Of a stretch of 64,000 nucleotides of DNA, positions 1-8,173 are shown in pieces. The first letter of the stretch is position 1. Each line of letters opens with the position of its first letter. This DNA comes from an uncultured Bacteroidales bacterium (lineage in GTDB: Bacteria; Bacteroidota; Bacteroidia; Bacteroidales; FEN-979): NCBI GenBank assembly GCA_903837605.1, contig CAILVF010000038.1, positions 1 through 64,000 on the forward strand, given 5' to 3'. Under the pieces are notes generated by a model. It did not search any database, had not been told where the DNA came from, and saw only the letters and a program-made list of their open reading frames with translations. The position numbers and the translations under genes were made by a program.

Positions 1-35
1 GGTATCCCCTACCTGTTAAAAATCACATGATTTCC

Positions 36-43
36 TACCTTTG
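36..43 (+). promoter_or_regulatory. -7 promoter box upstream of GH92 gene
   Basis: TACCTTTG matches the Bacteroidota -7 consensus TAnnTTTG and lies 19 bp before the ATG at 63. Its position after the ATG at 27 argues that translation starts at 63, since 27 would be upstream of the transcript. No clear -33 TTTG is visible. Confidence 0.55.
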
Positions 44-62
44 CACAATACAATTCCATCCC

Positions 63-2498
63 ATGATAAAACTTCCCCCATCCCGTATCCCTCATACTGC
101 ATCCAGCATCCGGTATCCTTCATCCCATATCCCACATCCCGCATCATTAATAAATTTTCTCTGTTTCGCCCTGTTCTTCTTCCACTCCCCCGGGTCTTTT
201 TCCCAGCCGCTCACCTCCTATGTCAATCCGTTTATAGGGACAAAAGAGATGGGGCACACCTTTCCGGGGGCATGCCTGCCTTTCGGTTTTGTCCAGCTCA
301 GTCCCGATACCGATACCATCCCATACGATATGGACGGGAAATACAATCCGCCTGTCTACAGGTATTGCGCCGGGTACCAGTATGGCGACAAGACCATCGT
401 CGGCTTCAGCCATACCCATTTCAACGGCACCGGGCATTCCGACCTTGGCGATTTCCTCATCATGCCCGAAACAGGGCCCCTGCAGCTTAACCCCGGAACA
501 GCCGATCATCCTGAGAAGGGGTATCGTTCGGTATTCAGGCATGAAACCGAAAAAGCAGAACCGGGTTATTACCAGGTGCATCTCGACGATCCAGACATAA
601 CGGCAGAGCTCACAGCTACTTTGCGCTGCGGCTTTCACCGTTACACATTCCCGGCCAGCGATTCTTCGCACATCATCCTCGACATGCTTCACGGCATCTA
701 CAATTATGATGGCAAAGTGCTGTGGGCCTATATCCGCGTGGTAAACGACACCCTCATTACGGGTTATAGGATCACCAGCGGCTGGGGAAGAACCAGGTAT
801 ATGTATTTTGCCTTGGCTTTTTCAAAGCCTTTCACTGAATGCGGATGGCGTAACTGGGATAAACCCGTCTACCGTGGTTTCTGGCGCAGGTTCAGCCAGT
901 ACCGCGATTTTCCGGAGATGGCAGGTAAAAAGATCAGGGCATGGTTCGGGTTCAGCACAGGAAAGGGCGAACAGGTATGCCTTAAAATAGGCCTCTCGGC
1001 AGTAAGCATGGACGGCGCCCTCTCAAACCTGAAAGCGGAGATACCGAACTGGGATTTTGACTGGATCTGCCGGCTTGCACATCAGAGCTGGGAGAATGAG
1101 CTTTCACGCATCAGGATTGAAACGCCCGGATCACGACTCCCCGCTTCCGGATCCCGGATCCCGGATCCCGGATCACAGATCACTTCCTTCTATACCAGTT
1201 TTTACCACGTCCTTATGAACCCGGTGATTTACCAGGATGTTGACGGGAGATACAGGGGGATTGACCAGGAAGTACATACGGCTAAAGGATTCACAAATTA
1301 TACAACATTTTCCCTCTGGGATACCTACAGGGCCCTTCATCCGCTTTATACCTGGCTTTATCCACAGCGCAGCAGCGACATGATCTCGTCCATGCTTGCC
1401 CATTACGACCAGAGCCCCGAAAAGATGCTCCCCGTATGGTCCTTTCACGGGAACGAGGACTGGTGTATGACGGGCTATCACAGCGTAGCCGTGATTGCCG
1501 ATGCCTGGGTGAAAGGTATAAGGGGCTTTGATCCGGAGAAAGCCCTGCGTGCCTGTATTGCCACATCCGCAAACAAATATTATGAAGGAATAAGCGATTA
1601 TATCAAACTTGGGTATGTGCCCCTTGAAAGAAGCGCCAGCGCTGCTTCTGTGACCCTGGAGTATGCATACGACGACTTCGCTATTGCGAAATTTGCCGAT
1701 GCCGTTGCCGACGATTCAGCTTCAGGGCCCATGCTGCAGATGTTTGCCGGCACGGAAACTGCAAGGTACCAGAAACGTTCGGAGAGTTACAGGAATGTGT
1801 TCGACCGCCAAACACGATTCATGCGGCCGAAAAATGCCGATGGCTCGTTTAAAAAAGCATTCGACCCGCTCAGCACTTCCAACCAAGGTTTCGTAGAAGG
1901 GAACTCGTGGAACTACTCCTTTCATGTGCAACAGGATATTCCCGGGCTGATCAGTCTGATGGGCGGAGATAAGGCTTTTATCACCCGCCTGGATTCCCTC
2001 TTCACCATGCACCTTGACGATAAATATTTTACAGAGACCGAGGATGTGACCCGGGATGGTTTGATCGGGAATTACGTGCACGGCAATGAGCCCAGCCACC
2101 ATATCCCCTATCTTTACAACTGGACCTCCCAGCCATGGAAGACCCAGGCCATGATCCATAAGATCATCAACTCGATGTACAAAAATGCCGTGGACGGATT
2201 ATGCGGGAATGATGATTGCGGACAGATGAGCGCCTGGTACATTTTCAGCAGCCTGGGCTTTTATCCGGTCTGCCCGGGCACTGATGCTTATTCCATTGGA
2301 AGTCCCTGCGTTTCCAGGGCAACCATAAGTCTTCCTAACGGGAAAATCTTAACGATCATCGCAAAGAACCTTAGCGAAAAGAATATTTATGTGAAATCGG
2401 TGAGTTTACGCGGAAAAACCCTGGAAGGGCTTGTGCTTCATCATAATGATCTTATGGAAGGCGGAACACTGATTTTTGAAATGTATGACCGTCATTAA
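63..2498 (+). CDS. GH92 family alpha-mannosidase, secreted
   Basis: Glycoside hydrolase family 92, calcium-dependent exo-acting alpha-mannosidases that trim mannose from glycans. The mature part begins near TSYVNPFIGT with the family's GHTFPGACLPFG block, and later shows YRGID, SLWDTYRA, and the C-terminal hallmark GNDDCGQMSAWY. At about 811 residues the length is normal for the family. A hydrophobic core (FLCFALFFF) ending in SFSQ looks like a signal peptide, but the stretch before it (about 24 residues rich in IPHPAS-like text) is translated from a 7-bp repeat array, so the n-region is abnormal. A second in-frame insert of about 19 residues (PGSRLPASGSRIPDPGSQI) near residue 360 is also repeat-derived. 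I chose ATG 63 because the -7 box lies between ATG 27 and ATG 63. No SusC/SusD pair is nearby, so this is not an obvious polysaccharide locus. Family call is strong; whether the repeats harm the protein is unknown. Confidence 0.93.
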   Translation: MIKLPPSRIPHTASSIRYPSSHIPHPASLINFLCFALFFFHSPGSFSQPLTSYVNPFIGTKEMGHTFPGACLPFGFVQLSPDTDTIPYDMDGKYNPPVYRYCAGYQYGDKTIVGFSHTHFNGTGHSDLGDFLIMPETGPLQLNPGTADHPEKGYRSVFRHETEKAEPGYYQVHLDDPDITAELTATLRCGFHRYTFPASDSSHIILDMLHGIYNYDGKVLWAYIRVVNDTLITGYRITSGWGRTRYMYFALAFSKPFTECGWRNWDKPVYRGFWRRFSQYRDFPEMAGKKIRAWFGFSTGKGEQVCLKIGLSAVSMDGALSNLKAEIPNWDFDWICRLAHQSWENELSRIRIETPGSRLPASGSRIPDPGSQITSFYTSFYHVLMNPVIYQDVDGRYRGIDQEVHTAKGFTNYTTFSLWDTYRALHPLYTWLYPQRSSDMISSMLAHYDQSPEKMLPVWSFHGNEDWCMTGYHSVAVIADAWVKGIRGFDPEKALRACIATSANKYYEGISDYIKLGYVPLERSASAASVTLEYAYDDFAIAKFADAVADDSASGPMLQMFAGTETARYQKRSESYRNVFDRQTRFMRPKNADGSFKKAFDPLSTSNQGFVEGNSWNYSFHVQQDIPGLISLMGGDKAFITRLDSLFTMHLDDKYFTETEDVTRDGLIGNYVHGNEPSHHIPYLYNWTSQPWKTQAMIHKIINSMYKNAVDGLCGNDDCGQMSAWYIFSSLGFYPVCPGTDAYSIGSPCVSRATISLPNGKILTIIAKNLSEKNIYVKSVSLRGKTLEGLVLHHNDLMEGGTLIFEMYDRH
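79..148 (+). repeat. degenerate heptanucleotide array, 10 units
   Basis: Ten consecutive 7-bp units of the form YATCCNN (catcccg, tatccct, catactg, catccag, catccgg, tatcctt, catccca, tatccca, catcccg, catcatt). The array lies inside the signal-peptide region of the GH92 gene. The complementary family (GATGCGG-like) recurs at 3801-3835 and 46175-46216. Confidence 0.85.
1126..1181 (+). repeat. heptanucleotide array inside GH92, 8 units
   Basis: Eight 7-bp units; four in a row are perfect CCGGATC (1147-1174), preceded by ccggatc, acgactc and cccgctt, and followed by acagatc. It is translated as a low-complexity loop between the helical linker and the FYTSFYH segment of the catalytic domain. 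Confidence 0.85.
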
Positions 2499-2524
2499 AA
2501 GATCCGAAGCTGACGCATTATTGA

Positions 2525-2604
2525 TATCCAGCTATCCAGTAATCCAGTTACCCAGTTACCCAGTTACCCAGTTATCCAGTTACCCAGTTACCCAGTAATC
2601 CAGC
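2525..2604 (+). repeat. octanucleotide array (TAYCCAGT)n, 10 units
   Basis: Ten 8-bp units, mostly TACCCAGT or TATCCAGT with AATCCAGT/C at some positions. It fills the gap between the convergent GH92 gene and the T9SS-type protein gene; its last unit ends 1 bp before that gene's stop codon. The reverse-complement family appears at 3836-3859 and 4377-4464. Confidence 0.9.
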
Positions 2605-2605
2605 C

Positions 2606-3739
2606 TTACTCCTTGAATATCTGGATCGAACCGCGGTGCATGTCATCACCATACAACCCGTGTCCTTTGAATACGTAAAAATAAGTGCCGTCGGGAAGTT
2701 TTCCGATATCCCAGGTGCTGTTCACGTAATTGACGGTGTTATATATCCTGCGTCCCCAGCGATCATAGATCCAGAGTTCGTTACTAAGGTAAACATCGCT
2801 GAGGGTAATATCCCTGTAACTCTTTTCTCCTGCAATCTCTTTCATGGTGAGTTTATCATTGGGAGGATTGGAAGTCATTGCATTGGGAATGAACAGGTTG
2901 ATTATTTTAACGGTAAGCGTGTCCTGCAATGTAGTGTCGCATCCGTTATTGTCGCGGTACCTCATCTGTGTCAGCATTTGCCCGCTGCGGTCGTAGGTAT
3001 ACGATACCGGGTTGACATTTGAGGTTGTAATGGTGCTGTCAACATTAAAATACATATACCATTTCCAGTTGGAAATATATTTTCTGACCGTATCGCTGAA
3101 CTGCAATGTGGCCGTCGGATTTGAGAGATAGATCGTGTCGGACGGAAGAATAGTATAGCGCACCGGCGGAAGCTTCAGCACATCCACGAAATAGATGCTG
3201 TCAATGCTGCATCCGAGGGAATCCGTAACTGTAAGCCGGTGTTTCCCCGGACAAAGGCCAAAACAGAGGGTATCCTGGCTATGGCCCCCGTGCCAGCTGT
3301 ACATATAGGGAGGATAGATTTTGAAAGGTGTTCCACCCGACACCAGGGCCTTGAATTGTCCCTTGCATTGAAGCGGGCAGGCCAGGGCATTATATCGGTA
3401 CAACTGGTCGAATTGCATCTTAGGATGCATCTTCAGGATGACGATATTGCTCGTATCGATCATTGCCCACTTGCTTGCTATGCATCGGTATTCCCCGGTA
3501 TCGGAAGGTTTTGCATGCGGGAAATAAAGTAAAGACGAATCGGCCCCGGGGATATCCACCCCGTTCTTCTGCCATCGGTATACTACCTGTGAGGTATCTG
3601 TCCCTGTGATTTTAGCTGTATACCCTACGCTGTCCCTGTAACACCAGGTGAACGATCCCGTTGGCGTAACAGTTACTGTCATCTGGGCCATGGAACCCAG
3701 CGAGGCCATTAAAAAAAGGAGTAAAACAAGTCGCTTCAT
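2606..3739 (-). CDS. secreted Ig-like protein with T9SS type-B (gliding-associated) C-terminal domain
   Basis: A 377-residue exported protein. The N-terminus (MKRLVLLLFLMASLGSMAQ) is a standard signal peptide. Residues about 25-100 resemble an Ig-like domain (VVYRWQKNGVDIPGA ... SDTGEYRC). The middle holds a PKD/SprB-like stretch (GGTPFKIYPPYMYSW ... VTDSLGCS) as in Bacteroidota adhesins. The C-terminal 90 or so residues (FIPNAMTSNPPND ... LWIYDRWGRRIYN ... LPDGTYFYVF) match the CHU_C/type-B sorting domain, which directs secretion through the type IX system and may keep the protein on the surface. The exact role, perhaps adhesion, is inference. It is convergent with the GH92 gene across the octamer array. 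No T9SS machinery genes are in this window. Confidence 0.88.
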   Translation of the reverse strand: MKRLVLLLFLMASLGSMAQMTVTVTPTGSFTWCYRDSVGYTAKITGTDTSQVVYRWQKNGVDIPGADSSLLYFPHAKPSDTGEYRCIASKWAMIDTSNIVILKMHPKMQFDQLYRYNALACPLQCKGQFKALVSGGTPFKIYPPYMYSWHGGHSQDTLCFGLCPGKHRLTVTDSLGCSIDSIYFVDVLKLPPVRYTILPSDTIYLSNPTATLQFSDTVRKYISNWKWYMYFNVDSTITTSNVNPVSYTYDRSGQMLTQMRYRDNNGCDTTLQDTLTVKIINLFIPNAMTSNPPNDKLTMKEIAGEKSYRDITLSDVYLSNELWIYDRWGRRIYNTVNYVNSTWDIGKLPDGTYFYVFKGHGLYGDDMHRGSIQIFKE

Positions 3740-3800
3740 CAGGTTCAGAAATCGGGCGCTAAATTATGAAATATAACGGAAATTTTGTGGAATTATTACA

Positions 3801-3859
3801 GATATGGGATGCAGGTTGCGTGATGCGGGATGACTGGATAACTGGATAACTGGATATCA
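3801..3859 (+). repeat. composite array: 5 heptads followed by 3 octads
   Basis: Units gatatgg, gatgcag, gttgcgt, gatgcgg, gatgact (7 bp each, 3801-3835) run directly into ggataact, ggataact, ggatatca (8 bp each, 3836-3859). This is the only place in the window where the two repeat families are fused. The array lies between two minus-strand genes and is followed at 3866 by a triloop hairpin. Confidence 0.8.
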
Positions 3860-3865
3860 AGCTGT

Positions 3866-3880
3866 AGGCGCGAAGCGCCT
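3866..3880. repeat. perfect triloop hairpin, AGGCGC-GAA-GCGCCT
   Basis: A six-base-pair GC-rich stem closes a GAA triloop (C-GAA-G). The core GCGAAGC is known from DNA biophysics as an exceptionally stable mini-hairpin. It sits 17 bp beyond the stop of the CoA-binding gene, but lacks a following T-run, so a terminator role is only possible. The same core with another stem is found at 4472-4486. Confidence 0.6.
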
Positions 3881-3896
3881 TCATCCAGCATCCTTC

Positions 3897-4262
3897 TTAA
3901 TATAATTGGTTGGATAACATGATCAGGGTGCAGGCATGGGTCACGTGAATTCCTGCATCCCGAAGTTTCTTTTCAAAATCGACATTTTGGGTGCCGGGAT
4001 TAAAGATGACCCGCTTAGGCGCAAGCTTGAGGACATAGTCATAATATGGCTGCTGGTTTTTTGCCCCCACATAAATAGTTACAGTATGGATATTTTCGAA
4101 AGGAGTTCCAGGCAGGTCGATTTTCACTCCGTCAATCTCCCCTTCCCTGAGGCCGATGGCACATACCGGGAACCCATACTTAAGCAGTTTTTTCACTGCA
4201 AGACAGGAGTACCTTTCCTCGTTCGTGCTGGCACCTAAAACCAATGTCTTCCTCTGATGCAA
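3897..4262 (-). CDS. CoA-binding domain protein (YccU-like)
   Basis: A 121-residue single-domain protein of the CoA_binding_2 family, a Rossmann-like fold related to the CoA-binding part of succinyl-CoA synthetase. Visible hallmarks are the N-terminal TLVLGAST nucleotide-binding strand-loop, the GLREGEIDGVKI segment, TIYVGAKNQ, and VIFNPGTQN. The length is typical of the family. Members bind CoA, but a reaction is not established for most of them. A -7-like box (4284-4291, minus) lies 21 bp before the ATG. Its stop is followed by a triloop hairpin and a repeat array. Confidence 0.85.
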   Translation of the reverse strand: MHQRKTLVLGASTNEERYSCLAVKKLLKYGFPVCAIGLREGEIDGVKIDLPGTPFENIHTVTIYVGAKNQQPYYDYVLKLAPKRVIFNPGTQNVDFEKKLRDAGIHVTHACTLIMLSNQLY

Positions 4263-4283
4263 AGCCTGTTGAAATTACTGTTA

Positions 4284-4291
4284 CAAAATTA
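4284..4291 (-). promoter_or_regulatory. -7 promoter box for CoA-binding protein gene
   Basis: On the minus strand the sequence reads TAATTTTG, a match to TAnnTTTG, 21 bp upstream of the start at 4262. No convincing -33 element was found. Confidence 0.45.
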
Positions 4292-4376
4292 ACAATTCCG
4301 GAGAATCTGGCAGGAATTTTTATTGAATTTATGCCAATAATGCAGGTTTATAGATATGGCAGGGAGTTTGATGAAT

Positions 4377-4464
4377 GGATAACTGGGTTACTGGGCAACT
4401 GGGCAACTGGGTTACTGGGTTACTGGATAACTGGGTTACTGGGTTACTGGATAACTGGATATCC
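4377..4464 (+). repeat. octanucleotide array (GGGTTACT)n, 11 units
   Basis: Eleven 8-bp units (ggataact, gggttact, gggcaact and ggatatcc variants), the reverse complement of the array at 2525-2604. It lies immediately upstream of clpB, outside the likely coding region. Confidence 0.9.
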
Positions 4465-4511
4465 AGTTATCGGCTGCGAAGCAGCCTTATCCAGTTACCG
4501 GCGCGCAGCGC
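4451..4511. repeat. nested palindromes and triloop hairpins upstream of clpB
   Basis: ATAACTGGATATCCAGTTAT (4451-4470) is a perfect 20-bp palindrome formed where the octamer array ends. It is followed by GGCTGC-GAA-GCAGCC (4472-4486), a perfect six-pair stem with a GAA triloop, and GCGC-GCA-GCGC (4501-4511), a four-pair stem with a GCA triloop. Both loops are of the C-GNA-G type. The block ends 25 bp before the clpB ATG. Confidence 0.7.
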
Positions 4512-4520
4512 TTTATCAGA

Positions 4521-4526
4521 AAGGAG
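4521..4526 (+). promoter_or_regulatory. ribosome binding site deciding the clpB start
   Basis: AAGGAG ends 10 bp before the ATG at 4537. Strong Shine-Dalgarno motifs are uncommon elsewhere in this window, so this one is good evidence for the 4537 start over the in-frame upstream ATG at 4375. Confidence 0.75.
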
Positions 4527-4536
4527 ATACAAAACA

Positions 4537-7128
4537 ATGAATTTCAACAACTTTACATTAAAGGCACAAGAGGCAGTACAAAAGGCACAGGAGATTGCCA
4601 ATGCCCTGCAAAGCCCGGCCATTGAACCGGATCACATCTTAAAAGCCATGTTCAGCGTCGACGAGAACGTCCTTCCATGGCTGTTTAAAAAACTCAACGT
4701 TAACCTGGGGGTATTGTCCAAAGCCCTCGACAAGATGGTTGAATCCCATCCCAAAGTAACGGGAGGTGAGATCTATCTGTCGAATGAATCCAATAAGGCC
4801 TTGCAGAAAGCTACGGCCGTGGCCCAGGAGATGAAAGATGAATTCGTATCCATAGAGCATTTGCTGCTGGGGATACTGGCAGCGGGAGATACAACATCCA
4901 GGTTGCTCAAAGACTCAGGTGTAACTGAAAAAGAACTCAAATCGGCCATCAAACAACTAAGGCAGGGCAGTACCGTCAGCAGCCAGAATGCCGAGGAGAA
5001 CTACAACGCCCTTAACCGTTACGCCCGCAACCTCAATGAACTGGCCAGGGACGGAAAGCTGGACCCGGTGATTGGAAGGGACGAGGAGATCCGCCGTATA
5101 CTGCAGATATTAACCAGGAGAACCAAGAACAACCCCATCCTTATTGGCGAACCTGGAGTTGGCAAGACAGCAATTGCCGAAGGACTGGCGCACCGTATCA
5201 TCGACGGGGATGTGCCCGAAAACCTGAAGAGCAAGCAGATATTTTCGCTCGATATGGGCGCCCTGATGGCCGGGGCCAAGTACCGTGGAGAATTCGAAGA
5301 GAGGCTGAAATCGGTAGTAAAGGAAGTCATCAATGCCAACGGGGAGATCATTCTCTTCATCGACGAGATCCATACTTTAGTTGGTGCAGGCGCTACCGAA
5401 GGAGCCATGGACGCGGCCAATATTTTAAAACCCGCCTTGGCCAGGGGTGAATTAAGGGCTATCGGCGCCACCACCCTTAAAGAATACCAGAAATATTTTG
5501 AGAAAGACAAGGCCCTGGAGCGCAGGTTCCAGCCTGTGATCGTTGACGAACCCTCAACCCTGGATGCAATTTCAATCCTGAGGGGCCTGAAGGAGAAATA
5601 CGAATCCCATCATAAGGTAAGGATTAAGGATGAAGCCATCATTGCGGCCGTAGAACTGTCGCAAAGGTATATCAGCGAACGCTTCCTTCCCGATAAAGCG
5701 ATCGACCTTATTGACGAAGCTGCATCAAAACTCAGGCTGGAGATAAATTCCTTACCTGAAGAGCTTGAGATTATTGAACGCAGGATCCGCCAGCTGGAGA
5801 TCGAACGCGAAGCCATCAAACGTGAAAATGACGCTGCCAGGCTCAAAAGCCTGAGCGAAGAGATTGCCAATCTCAGTGATGAGCGCAACCAGCTTCGTTC
5901 GAAGTGGCAGGCCGAGAAAGAGATAGCCGAACATATACAGACGAGTAAAAAGGAAATCGAGAACCTTAAGCTGGAAGCCGAACAGGCCAACCGAAGCGGG
6001 AACCTGGGCCTTGTTGCCGAAATAAGGTATGGAAAGATCCCCCAGGCTGAAAAGGAGATCGAGCAATTCAAGGTCAAACTGCAGGAGATCCAGAAAGACT
6101 CCCCCATGGTGAATGAAGAGATAGGCGCAGAGGAAATTGCAGATATTGTAAGCCGGTGGACCGGAATCCCGGTCAGCCGTATGCTTCAGAGTGAACGCCA
6201 GAAATTGTTGAACCTCGAGACCGAACTCCACATGCGCGTTGTCGGGCAGCAGGAAGCGATTACCGCCGTAAGTGATGCCATCCGCCGCAGCCGCGCAGGA
6301 TTGCAGGACACCAAACGCCCAATTGGTTCATTCATATTTTTAGGCACTACCGGGGTTGGAAAAACGGAACTTGCCAAGGCCCTTGCCGAATTCCTGTTCA
6401 ACAATGAGAACAGCATGGTGAGGATCGATATGAGCGAATACCAGGAAAGGCATACCGTTTCGAGGCTGGTTGGCGCACCCCCGGGTTATGTGGGGTACGA
6501 AGAAAGCGGGCAGCTCACCGAAGCCGTCCGCCGTAAACCATACAGCGTTGTGCTGCTCGATGAGATCGAGAAAGCCCATCCGGATGTGTTCAACATATTG
6601 CTGCAGGTGCTTGATGACGGCCGGCTTACCGATAACAAAGGCCGGACGGTCGATTTCAAGAACACCATCATCATTATGACCTCTAACATAGGTTCCCACA
6701 TAATCCAGGAGAACCTCGAAACGGTCAATGAAAAGAACCGCGGGGAACTTCTCAACCGCACCCGTGATGAGGTTTTTGCACTGCTGAAGAAAAGCATAAG
6801 GCCTGAATTCCTCAACCGGGTGGATGAGATCATTATGTTCGAACCCCTTACTAAAGAGCAAATCATGAAAGTGGTTGAGCTTCAGCTGAAACAGGTACAG
6901 AAGACGCTCGAAAACAATGACATCCACCTGAATGTAGGCCCTAAAGCCATTGACCTTATAGCCACCCTCGGCTTCGACCCTCAGTATGGTGCGCGGCCGA
7001 TCAAACGGGTGATCCAGCGCGAAGTGCTGAACGAGTTGTCAAAGATGATACTTTCGGGGAATGTGGATAAGGATGCAGTGATCCTGCTCGATGCAAAGAA
7101 CGGCAAACTCATCTTCCGTAACGAATAA
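4537..7128 (+). CDS. clpB: ATP-dependent disaggregase ClpB
   Basis: Full-length ClpB/Hsp104-type disaggregase of about 863 residues; it works with DnaK to resolve protein aggregates in the cytosol. It has an N-terminal repeat domain (FTLKAQEAVQKAQ ... IEPDHILKAM), first AAA module with Walker A GEPGVGKT near residue 205 and Walker B LFIDEIHTL, a long coiled-coil middle domain (about 400-530), and second AAA module with Walker A GTTGVGKT near residue 604 and the ClpB-type C-terminal domain (GARPIKRVIQREV). I start it at ATG 4537, where homologues begin and an AAGGAG lies upstream; an in-frame extension to 4375 would only translate the octamer array. No TAnnTTTG box is seen in 4263-4536, so the promoter is unclear. 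The TAA overlaps the ATG of the next gene (TAATG). Confidence 0.98.
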   Translation: MNFNNFTLKAQEAVQKAQEIANALQSPAIEPDHILKAMFSVDENVLPWLFKKLNVNLGVLSKALDKMVESHPKVTGGEIYLSNESNKALQKATAVAQEMKDEFVSIEHLLLGILAAGDTTSRLLKDSGVTEKELKSAIKQLRQGSTVSSQNAEENYNALNRYARNLNELARDGKLDPVIGRDEEIRRILQILTRRTKNNPILIGEPGVGKTAIAEGLAHRIIDGDVPENLKSKQIFSLDMGALMAGAKYRGEFEERLKSVVKEVINANGEIILFIDEIHTLVGAGATEGAMDAANILKPALARGELRAIGATTLKEYQKYFEKDKALERRFQPVIVDEPSTLDAISILRGLKEKYESHHKVRIKDEAIIAAVELSQRYISERFLPDKAIDLIDEAASKLRLEINSLPEELEIIERRIRQLEIEREAIKRENDAARLKSLSEEIANLSDERNQLRSKWQAEKEIAEHIQTSKKEIENLKLEAEQANRSGNLGLVAEIRYGKIPQAEKEIEQFKVKLQEIQKDSPMVNEEIGAEEIADIVSRWTGIPVSRMLQSERQKLLNLETELHMRVVGQQEAITAVSDAIRRSRAGLQDTKRPIGSFIFLGTTGVGKTELAKALAEFLFNNENSMVRIDMSEYQERHTVSRLVGAPPGYVGYEESGQLTEAVRRKPYSVVLLDEIEKAHPDVFNILLQVLDDGRLTDNKGRTVDFKNTIIIMTSNIGSHIIQENLETVNEKNRGELLNRTRDEVFALLKKSIRPEFLNRVDEIIMFEPLTKEQIMKVVELQLKQVQKTLENNDIHLNVGPKAIDLIATLGFDPQYGARPIKRVIQREVLNELSKMILSGNVDKDAVILLDAKNGKLIFRNE

Positions 7129-8105
7129 TGAAGTATCTTGCGCCCTTTTTCAACAGACAGAAATTCAGGCGCATGAAAATCATAACAACCGCAATCTTAT
7201 TGGGAATTACCTTGCTGGCAGTTCCCGTGTTCAGTTACTTCTTCGGCACAGCACTCGGTGAGTCGGAGTGGAAAGCTTTGCACACTCTCATCATCATTGC
7301 AGCTATCGTTATCGCTTACTCTTTTATCGTTGGTGAACTGACAAGAAACAACAGCCAGGTTGACAAACTCTGGAGCCTCCTGCCTATAGCTTATACATGG
7401 ATCGTTACCGCATACGGAGATTTTGCACCACGGCTGGTCGTGATGAGCATCCTGGTAAGCCTTTGGGGACTGAGGCTGACCATTAATTTTGCCATGAAAG
7501 GAGCCTATAGCTGGCGCTTCTGGGCCGGGGAGGAAGACTACCGCTGGCTCGTATTACGCCAAAAGCCGGAGTTTAATCCCCGCTGGAAATGGACCTTGTT
7601 CAACCTCTTCTTCATTTCGGGCTACCAGCTCGTTCTGATTCTGCTTTTCACCCTGCCGGCCATTGTCGCCCTTCAGAATATCAATACGCCAATTGGCATT
7701 TTCGATTACATAGCGGCAGCGCTGATGTTCTTTTTTATCGTTTATGAAACCATAGCCGATATCCAGCAGTGGAATTTTCAAAGCAAGAAGCATGCAATGA
7801 TCAAAGCAGGAAAAGAACTTACCGGAGACTATAAAAAGGGATTTCTGGATAAAGGCCTGTGGGCATTCAGCCGCCACCCCAACTATTTTGCGGAACAATC
7901 CATTTGGGTATGTTTTTACCTTTTCAGCGTGGCCGCAGGATCACAATGGTTTAACTGGAGCATTGCCGGATGCCTTCTGCTGATAGTGCTATTCCAGGGC
8001 AGTTCAAGTTTCAGCGAAGAAATCAGTGCAGGCAAATATCCTGAATACCCCGAGTATCAGAAGAGGGTTCCGCGGTTTATTCCGACAGGGCCGGTAAAAA
8101 AGTAA
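7128..8105 (+). CDS. DUF1295 / steroid 5-alpha-reductase-like membrane protein
   Basis: An integral membrane protein of 310-325 residues with about seven hydrophobic segments. The C-terminal part carries the DUF1295 signature (FSRHPNYFAEQSIWVCFY and a final YPEYPEYQKRVPRFIP), the fold of steroid 5-alpha reductases and isoprenylcysteine methyltransferases. The substrate of bacterial DUF1295 proteins is generally unknown. The ATG at 7128 overlaps the clpB stop by one base; an internal ATG at 7173 (MKIITTAILLG) would start right at the first membrane segment and is an equally plausible start. The coupling to clpB suggests cotranscription, not necessarily shared function. Confidence 0.85.
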   Translation: MKYLAPFFNRQKFRRMKIITTAILLGITLLAVPVFSYFFGTALGESEWKALHTLIIIAAIVIAYSFIVGELTRNNSQVDKLWSLLPIAYTWIVTAYGDFAPRLVVMSILVSLWGLRLTINFAMKGAYSWRFWAGEEDYRWLVLRQKPEFNPRWKWTLFNLFFISGYQLVLILLFTLPAIVALQNINTPIGIFDYIAAALMFFFIVYETIADIQQWNFQSKKHAMIKAGKELTGDYKKGFLDKGLWAFSRHPNYFAEQSIWVCFYLFSVAAGSQWFNWSIAGCLLLIVLFQGSSSFSEEISAGKYPEYPEYQKRVPRFIPTGPVKK

Positions 8106-8173
8106 TTCACTATCTTGCCGACATATATAATAAAAGATTTTTTGTAATCGTTATTACAGTGAAATTCAGATAT

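Noticed and set aside
147..692. Frame of 181 codons opposite the GH92 gene
   Set aside because: Runs antisense to a well-conserved catalytic domain and has no recognisable protein pattern.
2525..4464. Octamer arrays as a CRISPR array
   Set aside because: Units are directly adjacent, 8 bp long and without unique spacers; no cas genes are present.
4375..4536. In-frame N-terminal extension of ClpB of 54 residues
   Set aside because: It translates the octamer array into an artificial NWVTGLLD-type repeat, while ATG 4537 has an AAGGAG and matches the usual ClpB start.
5610..6107. Antisense frames inside clpB (for example 5019-5510, 5610-6107, 6340-6927)
   Set aside because: All opposite to conserved ClpB motifs; composition effects of coding sequence.
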